Below are positions 14,412-21,736 of a stretch of DNA of 64,000 bases, piece after piece. This DNA comes from an uncultured Latescibacterota bacterium (GTDB taxonomy: Bacteria > Latescibacterota > UBA2968 > UBA8231), in contig OY282352.1 in the NCBI GenBank assembly GCA_958295495.1, positions 2,294,001-2,358,000 of the forward strand, in the 5' to 3' direction. The notes beneath the pieces are model-generated. The model was not told where the DNA came from and made no database searches. It saw nothing but the letters and a program-made list of their open reading frames with translations. Within the stretch, counting starts at the first letter, position 1, and each line of letters opens with the position of its first letter. The translations under genes and the position numbers were made by a program.

Positions 14412-15953
14412 ATGCACCTGAGCTATATCGACTACGCCATCGTCTTCGTCTATGTCGGAGGTACCATCGTCGCCGGTACGTTGGCCCGAGGTGCCATCAA
14501 GGGCATCTCGGACTTCCTCGTCGCCGGCCGCGGCCTAAAAACCCACATGGCCGTCGCCACGATGGTCTCGACCGGCTTGGGGCTGGTAACGGTCATGTAC
14601 ATGGCCGAGGAGGGCTTTAAGTACGGCTTCGTGCCCTTCGTCTTTGGACTCATGGCGCTGATCACCACCCTGATCATCGGCCGCACCGGCTTTATCGTCA
14701 GCCGCCTGCGCCATTTGCAGGTGATGACCGTGCCCGAGTTCTACGAACTCAAGTACACGCGCGGCGTGCGCCTGCTCGGCGGCGGCATCCTCACCCTCGC
14801 CGGCACCCTCAACATGGGGCTGTTCCCCATCCTCGGCAGCAAGTTCGTCGTTGGCTTCACCGGCCTCGACAAGGAATACGTCAACTACGTCATGATCGGC
14901 ATGTTGGTCATCGTCGTCTTCTACACCTTGATGGGCGGCATGGTCTCGGTGGTGCTGACGGACTTCGCCCAGTTCGTGCTGCTGGCACTGGGGTTTTTCT
15001 TTGGCACCTACATCATTCTCAATCACCCGCAACTCGGCTGGGACACCATGGTCCAAGCTGTCGAGACACACAAAGGTGCCATCGGCTTTGACCCCATAGC
15101 CAACCCCGCCTACGGCATCTCAATGATCTTGTTTTTGTTTTGCGTCGGCCTAGTCGGCGTGGTCTGGCAACCCGAAATGATGCGGCCGCTGAGTGCCGAA
15201 AGCCCCAAGGTGGCCCGCCGCGTGTTCTGGATCTCGGCGGGTACGGTCATGGGGCGGGCGATGGTGCCGATGTTTTGGGGCATCGCGGCGCTGGCCTATT
15301 TTGGCGACCCCGAGCTCGACCCCCACTACGCCATGCCCGAAATGCTCGGCAAAATCCTGCCCATCGGCATGGCCGGCCTGCTCATGGCCGGGATGTTCGC
15401 CGCCTTTATGTCCACCCACGACAGCTACCTGCTAGCTTGGAGCGGAGTCATCGTCCGCGACGTGGTCTCGCCGATCAAGGCCATGCTCGCCAAGTCGAGC
15501 GGTGAGCGCGAGGCGGATGGTACTTGGGGCGGGCTGTCGAGCGAACGCGAGATCTATTGGACCCGGGCCATCGTCGTCATCCTCGCCGCCTTCTTGGCCA
15601 TTTTCGGTGCGCTCTACCAGCTTCCCGAGACGGCCTTCCGCTTTATGTACGTCACCGGCACCATCTACTTCTCCGGCTGCGTCGGCACCGTGGCTTTAGG
15701 GCTGTACTGGAAAAAGGCCAATACCCCGGGTGCGTACTGCGCTCTAATACTGGGCGCACTGGTGCCGCTCAACTTCCTAATTATGACCGAAAACCAGCAC
15801 TTGGTGCCCGAGTTTTTGTTGCCGTTGGTCGAAAACTCCAACCTCGTCGGGCTTACCGGCCTAGCCTTGGGTGGCCTCGCCATGCTGGTCGTCGCCTCGC
15901 TCACGCAGCGTTCACACCCGCCGCGCCCTTTAGACTTTAGTGCAATGGAGTAG
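14412..15953 (+). CDS. Sodium:solute symporter family protein
   Basis: A 513-aa transporter with about 13 membrane segments of the SSS (SLC5-like) family. Family features include the N-terminal DFLVAGRGLKTH, VPEFYELKYTRGVRL in the second repeat and a long GGMVSVVLTDFAQFVLL segment. It would import a solute with Na+ across the inner membrane; the substrate cannot be told. GGAG lies shortly before the ATG. A 59-aa membrane peptide starts 4 bp after it and an FG-GAP/ASPIC protein overlaps that one, so the three form an operon. A second, less similar symporter is at 51585. Confidence 0.88.
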   Translation: MHLSYIDYAIVFVYVGGTIVAGTLARGAIKGISDFLVAGRGLKTHMAVATMVSTGLGLVTVMYMAEEGFKYGFVPFVFGLMALITTLIIGRTGFIVSRLRHLQVMTVPEFYELKYTRGVRLLGGGILTLAGTLNMGLFPILGSKFVVGFTGLDKEYVNYVMIGMLVIVVFYTLMGGMVSVVLTDFAQFVLLALGFFFGTYIILNHPQLGWDTMVQAVETHKGAIGFDPIANPAYGISMILFLFCVGLVGVVWQPEMMRPLSAESPKVARRVFWISAGTVMGRAMVPMFWGIAALAYFGDPELDPHYAMPEMLGKILPIGMAGLLMAGMFAAFMSTHDSYLLAWSGVIVRDVVSPIKAMLAKSSGEREADGTWGGLSSEREIYWTRAIVVILAAFLAIFGALYQLPETAFRFMYVTGTIYFSGCVGTVALGLYWKKANTPGAYCALILGALVPLNFLIMTENQHLVPEFLLPLVENSNLVGLTGLALGGLAMLVVASLTQRSHPPRPLDFSAME

Positions 15954-15957
15954 TGCA

Positions 15958-16137
15958 ATGGATGTCGAAACTTGGAAAGTCCTGTGGCAACTCGTCTTTA
16001 TCGCCGCCAGCGTCCTCTTTTACGGCATTGTCGTCGCCGTCGCCTACAAGGGCTTTGGCGACGTGGTCCAGATGATCCGCAACATGGCCGCTGGCCGCGG
16101 GGCCAGCGAAGCCGCCGCTGACTCCGAGCGCGCGTGA
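15958..16137 (+). CDS. 59-aa single-span membrane peptide
   Basis: A short protein (MDVETWKVLWQLVFIAAS...) with one hydrophobic helix of about 25 residues and a charged, alanine-rich tail. It lies 4 bp after the symporter and overlaps the next gene by 4 bp (GTGA). GGAG sits 9 nt before the ATG, within the symporter's stop region. Several SSS and related carriers are encoded with a small membrane partner, so it could be an accessory subunit. That role is inference; I recognise no named family. Confidence 0.65.
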   Translation: MDVETWKVLWQLVFIAASVLFYGIVVAVAYKGFGDVVQMIRNMAAGRGASEAAADSERA

Positions 16138-17732
16138 CGCGGCGCGTCCTCTTAGGAGCAGCACTGGCGTACCTGTGGGCTGAGCTAGCACGCGCCGAGG
16201 TTCAGTTTGTGGAGGTGGCGGCTGAGGCCGGAATCGCTTTTCGCCATCAGAATGGAGCCAAGGGGCAAAAGTATCCAATGGAAACCATGGGCTCGGGCGC
16301 GGCCTTTTTCGACTACGATGGCGACGGATGGCTCGACCTGTACTTCGTCAATAGCGCCGGGCCGGGCGCGCTCTACCGCAACGCGAGCGCCGGTCAGTTC
16401 GCCAATGCAACCGGCCAAGCCGGCGTGGCCAATTCGGGCTACGGGCTAGGCTCGGCTGCGGCCGACTACGACGCAGACGGCGACTTGGACTTGTACATCA
16501 CCGCGTACGGACCCAATATCCTCTACCGCAACGAGAGCACGGGCCAATTCACGGATGCAACTGACCAAGCCGGCGTGGCCGGGCCAGTCCTAGTCAACCC
16601 GGCGATGAGTACGGGCGCGGCCTTTGCCGACTACGATTTAGATGGCGACTTGGACTTCTTTGTGGCCAATTACGCCAAGTTCCGCCCGGAAATACACGAG
16701 CCTTGCATCCGCTCCGGCGGGATTGCGGTGTACTGCGGCCCAGAAGCCTTTGAGCCGCAGCGCGACGTCTTTTATCGCAACGAGGGCGACGCCACCTTTG
16801 CCGATGTCACGGAGGAAGCCGGACTGCTGCCGGATGCGGCCAAGGAATTAGGGGCCTTTTTCATCGACTACGACGCAGACGGCGACCTCGACCTGTACGC
16901 GGCTGGCGACCGCACCCCCAATTTGCTCTACCGCAACGATGGAGGCCGCTTTGCCGAGACCGGCGCCTTGGCCGGGGTGGCCTATAACGACGCCGGCAAG
17001 CCGCTGGCCGGGATGGGAGTTGACGTGGGCGACTACGATGGCGACGGCCGGTTTGACTTCTTCGTCACCAACTACCAGTGGGAGACCAACAGCCTGTACC
17101 GCAACCTCGGCAATGGGTTTTTCGCCGACGTGACCTTTCAGTCCGGGCTGGGCGTTCCCAGCTTGCAGTTCCTCGCGTGGGGCACCCTTTTCATCGACTA
17201 CGACAACGACGGCGACCGCGACCTGTTTGTGGCCAACGGCCACCTCGACGACAACATTCACCTGTTCGACGCCGTGACGTACGCGCAGCAAAACCAACTC
17301 TTCCGCAATCAGGAAGGCCACTTTGCCGACGTGAGCAATCAGGTGGGGCCGGGCCTGCTGTTGCAGCAAGTGAGCCGCGGCGCGGCCATGGGCGATTACG
17401 ACAACGACGGCGACCTCGACATCACAGTAACCAACAACAATCAAGCAGCCGCGCTCTTGCGCAACGACGGCGGCAATGCCCAGCACTATTTGAGCTTGCG
17501 GTTGGTCGGAGCCTTAGTCGGGGCCGAGGTCCGCGTCGCCGCCGGCGACTGGGTGCGGTGGGACGTGGTGCGCACCGGGTCGAGCTATATATGCCAAAGT
17601 GCGCTGCGCCCCTTTTTCGGGCTGGGAGACCGCACCCGCGTTGACGAGGTGGAAATCCGCTGGCCCAGCGGCATTGTGCAGCGCTTGCAAGACGTCGCGG
17701 CCGACCAGGTCCTGACTGTGTACGAGCCTTGA
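16134..17732 (+). CDS. Exported FG-GAP/ASPIC-UnbV (CRTAC1-type) protein
   Basis: A 532-aa protein starting GTG 16134 with a signal peptide (VLLGAALAYLWAELARA). Repeats of the form AAFFDYDGDGWLDLYFVN, ADYDADGDLDLYI and IDYDNDGDRDLFV mark seven or so FG-GAP/VCBS blades of a Ca-binding beta-propeller, and the C-terminus is an ASPIC/UnbV domain (VRTGSSYICQS, VEIRWPSG). Role in bacteria is unclear; extracellular binding is likely. It overlaps the membrane peptide by 4 bp. Paralogues are at 33709 (interrupted) and 44069. Confidence 0.85.
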   Translation: MTRRVLLGAALAYLWAELARAEVQFVEVAAEAGIAFRHQNGAKGQKYPMETMGSGAAFFDYDGDGWLDLYFVNSAGPGALYRNASAGQFANATGQAGVANSGYGLGSAAADYDADGDLDLYITAYGPNILYRNESTGQFTDATDQAGVAGPVLVNPAMSTGAAFADYDLDGDLDFFVANYAKFRPEIHEPCIRSGGIAVYCGPEAFEPQRDVFYRNEGDATFADVTEEAGLLPDAAKELGAFFIDYDADGDLDLYAAGDRTPNLLYRNDGGRFAETGALAGVAYNDAGKPLAGMGVDVGDYDGDGRFDFFVTNYQWETNSLYRNLGNGFFADVTFQSGLGVPSLQFLAWGTLFIDYDNDGDRDLFVANGHLDDNIHLFDAVTYAQQNQLFRNQEGHFADVSNQVGPGLLLQQVSRGAAMGDYDNDGDLDITVTNNNQAAALLRNDGGNAQHYLSLRLVGALVGAEVRVAAGDWVRWDVVRTGSSYICQSALRPFFGLGDRTRVDEVEIRWPSGIVQRLQDVAADQVLTVYEP

Positions 17733-17844
17733 CCGCGGCGGCGTTGCACGAGCGCGGCCAAAAGGTGTATTCTTATATTTTAGAACCGAGTGTCCAAGGC
17801 GTTGATAAGAGATAGCCCGCCGACCCGCCCCTTGAGTCGTCCAC

Positions 17845-17874
17845 GCAATGTCGATAGCCGCTTGCGGCATTATC
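17845..17874 (+). repeat. Imperfect 30-bp direct repeat, left copy
   Basis: A 30-bp block beginning GCAATGTCGATAGCC matches a block at 18784 (GCGATGTCAATAGCG) at 25 of 30 positions. It lies 17 bp before the DUF6338 gene. The two copies bracket a two-gene cassette. Confidence 0.7.
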
Positions 17875-17890
17875 CATTGAGGAAAATAAA

Positions 17891-18493
17891 ATGAATACCG
17901 ATTTTGCGATCAGCATTTCCATAGTGCCGCTGGTGACAGCGGCACTATTAACGCCTGGTTATGTCATTCTATTCATCATCTCTCGCTTCACCACAGGGCG
18001 CCCGGCCTTCGCTGCGAGCTTGGCCGTGTCGAGCGCGTATTACGTGGTGGTATGGTCCTTGTATGGTTGGGGTTCGGCGATTGACGTAGCCCATCGCATT
18101 CGCGACATGGACGTCGGTTGGTTGGCGGCTGTAGTTGTCGTTTTGGTCCCCGTCGCCATCGGGATTTTCGTTGGACACGGGATTCAAAAAGAGTGGCTGT
18201 ACTGGCTTTTGCGAAAAGTCAGGCTAGAACCTGTTCACGGCATTCCGTCGGCGTGGGATTGGAAGTTCATGCGTACCCAGTCTCAATGGATCACGGTTCA
18301 CTTGAAGGATGGCAAGGAAATAGTGGCTTTATACGATTCCGATTGCTTTACCTCTACTGACCCGTCCGAGCGAGACCTATACCTCAGCAATGTATGCGAG
18401 TACGTAGAAGGGCAAGAGGAGCCTGTTCCAGATGAACGGATAAAAGGCTTGCTTCTAAAGGCTGACAGTATCGATAGAATTGATTTTCACTAG
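17891..18493 (+). CDS. DUF6338 family membrane protein
   Basis: A 200-aa protein of unknown function. Three hydrophobic segments lie within residues 1-100 (starting ISIVPLVTAALLTPGYVILFI). The C-terminal soluble part has features of DUF6338: IPSAWDWKFM, then WITVHLKDGKEIVALYDSD, YLSNVCEY and a closing KADSIDRIDFH. Members occur scattered in bacteria and phages, often near small genes. Here it is followed 101 bp later by a 50-aa Pro/Lys-rich ORF, and both lie between imperfect direct repeats. The start ATG 17891 has GAGG 8 nt upstream. Confidence 0.75.
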   Translation: MNTDFAISISIVPLVTAALLTPGYVILFIISRFTTGRPAFAASLAVSSAYYVVVWSLYGWGSAIDVAHRIRDMDVGWLAAVVVVLVPVAIGIFVGHGIQKEWLYWLLRKVRLEPVHGIPSAWDWKFMRTQSQWITVHLKDGKEIVALYDSDCFTSTDPSERDLYLSNVCEYVEGQEEPVPDERIKGLLLKADSIDRIDFH

Positions 18494-18593
18494 GGCAAGA
18501 TTCGGACAAAACGCCACCTAGTATCCGGCGTCAGGATGATAGTCTTCGGCTTGTTGACACAGTTGCCGTACCACGAAAGGAGAAATCACGGCT

Positions 18594-18746
18594 ATGGCTA
18601 AGAACGAAGGTCGAAATGTACCTCTGCAAGAAGGACGCCAACCCCAAGGCGGGAGGCAGCCGAAGCCGAAGCCGCCGCCACCGCCACCCCCGCCGCCGAA
18701 GCCGAAGCCGAAGCCGAAGCCGAAGCCGTCAAAAACAAAGAAGTAG
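18594..18746 (+). CDS. 50-aa Pro/Lys-rich microprotein
   Basis: An unlisted short ORF: MAKNEGRNVPLQEGRQPQGG, then an alternating KP/P-rich tract with nine consecutive prolines, ending KPSKTKK. AAAGGAG (18577-18583) precedes the ATG by 10 nt. The first 18 residues look like normal protein and the rest is low complexity with a highly basic, extended character. It follows the DUF6338 gene on the same strand and shares its repeat-bounded cassette, so the two may act together. The antisense strand also carries a long ORF here, but that is a shadow of the repeat. Confidence 0.6.
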   Translation: MAKNEGRNVPLQEGRQPQGGRQPKPKPPPPPPPPPKPKPKPKPKPSKTKK

Positions 18747-18783
18747 TCGAAAAACGTAGCCCGTCCTCTGGAGCCAGATGGAC

Positions 18784-18813
18784 GCGATGTCAATAGCGGC
18801 TTGCAGCACTATC
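18784..18813 (+). repeat. Imperfect 30-bp direct repeat, right copy
   Basis: Right-hand partner of 17845-17874, 25 of 30 bases shared, including ATGTC, ATAGC and GCTTGC. It lies 47 bp before the dioxygenase start. It could be a duplicated target or attachment site, or a leader carried in common by two genes. Confidence 0.7.
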
Positions 18814-18860
18814 GCACATAAACCCCTATTATACCCCGTCCCAAAAAAGGAGACCGCATT

Positions 18861-19676
18861 ATGCAAGCCCTTTCCACTTTTGACGATGTACACCACGAGC
18901 AGTTTGTCGCCCAAGGCTACGTGCGGCTGGGCAACGTCCTGTCCACGGACGAATTGGCCGCCTTGCAGCAGCGCATCGACGACATCATGCTGGGCCGCGT
19001 CCGCTATGAGCACATGCGCTTGCAGGTAGTCGAAGAGGACGGCGAAGTGCGCCGCACCATGGGCAACGAGGTGCAGACGCTCGCGTACCGGCGCATCGAC
19101 GACCTAGAGCAGGACCCGCTTTTCCTCGCCTATATCCAGCATCCCCTCTTCCGCCAAATTGCCCGCCGCTACATCGGCGAGGAGGTCTCGGTTTTTCGCT
19201 CGATGTTTATGAACAAACCGCCCGAACTCCGCCGCGAACTTCCTTGGCACCAAGACGTGGGGATTGGCTGGGGCATTGACACCAATCCCATCGTCACTGT
19301 GTGGACGGCGCTCGACGACGCGACCACAGCCACCGGCTGCATGCAGATCGTGCCGGGTAGCAACAAGCACGGCATCATCAACGAGCGGCACTTTCTCCCG
19401 GCCGAGCAAGAGGCCCAATACACGCCCCCGGAGGCGGTGATCAATTTGGCAGCCGAGGCCGGGGAGGCCATTCTGCTGCACAATTTTCTGCTGCATCGCT
19501 CGGGGACCAACTCCACCGCGTCGGCCCGCCGCGCTTTCAGCGCAACCTATATGGATGCCCAGACCCGCACCCTCGACACCGGCCAACCCTTTCCCGTGGT
19601 CTTCGGGGCCAAGGCCCTAGATCCGGCGACTGTAGATGGCAAGCCGGCCGAGTTGGTTGCCAAATTTTACGGCTGA
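18861..19676 (+). CDS. Phytanoyl-CoA dioxygenase family protein
   Basis: A 271-aa Fe(II)/2-oxoglutarate-dependent oxygenase of the PhyH family. The metal-binding His-x-Asp is PWHQDVGIGW near residue 130, and the distal His with the 2-oxoglutarate Arg lies in LLHNFLLHRSGTNSTASARRAF near residue 220. Family enzymes hydroxylate a range of carbon substrates, and a substrate cannot be assigned. AAGGAG is placed well upstream of ATG 18861. A DUF6785 membrane protein follows 18 bp later, so it may be one operon. A second, divergent dioxygenase is at 56214. Confidence 0.88.
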   Translation: MQALSTFDDVHHEQFVAQGYVRLGNVLSTDELAALQQRIDDIMLGRVRYEHMRLQVVEEDGEVRRTMGNEVQTLAYRRIDDLEQDPLFLAYIQHPLFRQIARRYIGEEVSVFRSMFMNKPPELRRELPWHQDVGIGWGIDTNPIVTVWTALDDATTATGCMQIVPGSNKHGIINERHFLPAEQEAQYTPPEAVINLAAEAGEAILLHNFLLHRSGTNSTASARRAFSATYMDAQTRTLDTGQPFPVVFGAKALDPATVDGKPAELVAKFYG

Positions 19677-19694
19677 TTCTCTCGCACTAGCTAA

Positions 19695-21659
19695 ATGCCT
19701 ACGAAACCCGAGTTGACATCGCCCAAGCAAGCAGACGAGGGACCGGCTTTTACCGTCAAGTCCGTGCTGGTAGGATGCGCCGGGGCCTTCAGCGTGTCGG
19801 CCGGGGCCGCCTACGGTACCCTCTATTTACACGGCTCCTTTATGGCCCTCGGCACCAGTATGCCTGGGGCGGTGTTCATCCTTTTTCTGCTGACCCTTTT
19901 TATCAATCCTCTGCTCAAGCTCATGCACCCGCGCTTGGGATTAAATCGGCGCGAACTGCTGGTCGTCTATGTTATGATGGTAATGGCCTCGCCGATCCCG
20001 ACCCTCTTCGTCGGCAAGTTCCTCAGCGCCATTAGCTATCCCTTCTACTACGCCACCGCCGAAAACGAGTGGCGGGGCCTGATCCACCCCTATATCCCCG
20101 ACTGGCTGATGGTCCACGACTTGGAGACCGTCCGCAAGTTTTACGAGGGCAGCGGACGGGACGAACCGATTCCTTGGGAAGTGTGGCGCAGTGTCATCGG
20201 GATGTGGACGCCCTTTATCTGCGCCCTCTTCCTGATGATGATTTCCTTCATGGCGATCTTGCGCAAACAGTGGATCCAGCACGAGCGGCTGATCTATCCG
20301 CTGATGCAGGTGCCCCTAGCGATGACCGAGGAGGGCGCAGACGATCAAAAGCTAAGCCCCTTTTTCAAAAACCCCTTCATGTGGGCTGGTTTTGCCATCC
20401 CCGCGCTCTGGGGCACGCTGCATGGATTGTACAACTACTTTCCCGAGGTCATCCCCATCGCCCAGAACGTCGATCCAATACGCATGGACGTGCCGGTTTT
20501 CCGTCGCACGGCCGACCTGTACATCGCGCTGCGTTTCAACATCATCGGCTTCTTCTATTTTCTCAAGACCGATATCGCCTTCAGCCTGTGGTTTTTCAAC
20601 CTGCTCTCTTTTGCGGTGCGCGGCATTTTTGGCATTCTGGGCGTGGTCAGTAGCGAGACGGGGGGGGCCGGCCACGCAGTACACGATCCCTTTTTGGCCT
20701 ATCAATCAATGGGCGCGATCCTCGTGCTCTTTTTAGGCGGCATCTGGACGGCGCGCAAGCACCTAAAGGGCGTGTGGCGCAAGGCGTTCAAAGGCGACGA
20801 GAGCATTGACGACAGCGACGAGATTCTCTCCTACCGCGCGGCCCTGATTGTGCTGACGGTCTCTTGTTTGACGATAGTGGGTTGGTTGTCGCTGGCCGGG
20901 CTGCCGCTGGTCTTCGGGCTGGCGATTCTCTTTCTCGGGGTCGTCATCATTTTTGGCTATTCGCGGGTGGTGGCCGAGGGCGGGCTTTCCGATGGCTCGC
21001 CGCCGGTGGTCCCGGCGGGGATTTTGGTGTCTGCGGTGGGTTCGTCGGTCATCGGTGCCCAAGGTCTAGTCGTGCTGGCGACGACTTTCCTGTGGACCAC
21101 CGGGCGCAATTTTGTCATGGTCTCCTGCGCCAACAGTCTGCGGCTGGGCGAGGAACTGGGGCGCAACCGCCGGCCCCTCTTTTGGATCATCGTGCTGGCA
21201 CTCGTCGTGGCCATGGGCGCGGCCGTGTGGATGGTGATGCTGCTCAGCCACAAGTACGGGGCGATCAACTTGTGGATCTGGAGCGGCGGCAACTACAGCT
21301 ACGTGGAGAAGGTCCTCCGTACGCCGAGCGACTTCTATAGCTGGGGCTGGGTCAATATGGGGATTGGCGCGGCGATTATGACTGGGTTGATGGGCGCGCG
21401 CTGGCTCTACGTCTGGTGGCCGCTGCACCCGCTGGGCTACGTGATCGGGCCGATCTGGATCATGGATCACTTGTGGTTCAATATGTTCATCGCTTGGGGA
21501 ATCAAGGTCCTCGTGCTCAAATACGGGGGCGTGCGGCTCTATCTGAAGACGCGGCCCTTTTTCATGGGGATGATCCTCGGATATTTCACGCCCGGCGGTT
21601 TCTATCTGATCGTCGATCACTTCACTGGCATGACTTGGAACGTGATATTCTGGGGTTGA
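19695..21659 (+). CDS. DUF6785/DUF6784-family polytopic membrane protein
   Basis: A 654-aa membrane protein with about 12 hydrophobic segments, paralogous to the one at 2746: shared features include RKQWIQHERLIYPLMQVP, a DESIDDSDEILSYR loop, GYSRVVAEGGL and the end TRPFFMGMILGYFTPGGF. The N-terminus before the first helix is short and polar. It probably carries a small organic solute; the specific one is unknown. It follows the dioxygenase by 18 bp. A strong promoter sits after it, so the following operon is transcribed separately. Confidence 0.8.
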   Translation: MPTKPELTSPKQADEGPAFTVKSVLVGCAGAFSVSAGAAYGTLYLHGSFMALGTSMPGAVFILFLLTLFINPLLKLMHPRLGLNRRELLVVYVMMVMASPIPTLFVGKFLSAISYPFYYATAENEWRGLIHPYIPDWLMVHDLETVRKFYEGSGRDEPIPWEVWRSVIGMWTPFICALFLMMISFMAILRKQWIQHERLIYPLMQVPLAMTEEGADDQKLSPFFKNPFMWAGFAIPALWGTLHGLYNYFPEVIPIAQNVDPIRMDVPVFRRTADLYIALRFNIIGFFYFLKTDIAFSLWFFNLLSFAVRGIFGILGVVSSETGGAGHAVHDPFLAYQSMGAILVLFLGGIWTARKHLKGVWRKAFKGDESIDDSDEILSYRAALIVLTVSCLTIVGWLSLAGLPLVFGLAILFLGVVIIFGYSRVVAEGGLSDGSPPVVPAGILVSAVGSSVIGAQGLVVLATTFLWTTGRNFVMVSCANSLRLGEELGRNRRPLFWIIVLALVVAMGAAVWMVMLLSHKYGAINLWIWSGGNYSYVEKVLRTPSDFYSWGWVNMGIGAAIMTGLMGARWLYVWWPLHPLGYVIGPIWIMDHLWFNMFIAWGIKVLVLKYGGVRLYLKTRPFFMGMILGYFTPGGFYLIVDHFTGMTWNVIFWG

Positions 21660-21668
21660 ATTTAATGT

Positions 21669-21699
21669 TTGACAGGCACTTGCTATTTTGTGTTATATT
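21669..21699 (+). promoter_or_regulatory. Promoter of the foldase/TPR/spermidine-synthase-like operon
   Basis: TTGACA (21669-21674, perfect) is followed by TTATAT (21693-21698) after 18 bp, overlapping TATATT (21694-21699) with 19 bp. It is AT-rich against its surroundings and ends 38 bp before the ATG. AGGAGG (21723-21728) is an 8-nt-spaced ribosome site. Confidence 0.6.
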
Positions 21700-21736
21700 C
21701 GCCGTGCCATGTTTTATGTTTTAGGAGGTGGCCGGT

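Noticed and set aside
18518..18793. Glycine-rich antisense ORF
   Set aside because: It is the mirror of the CCG/AAG repeat in the 50-aa Pro/Lys gene, with no ribosome site.
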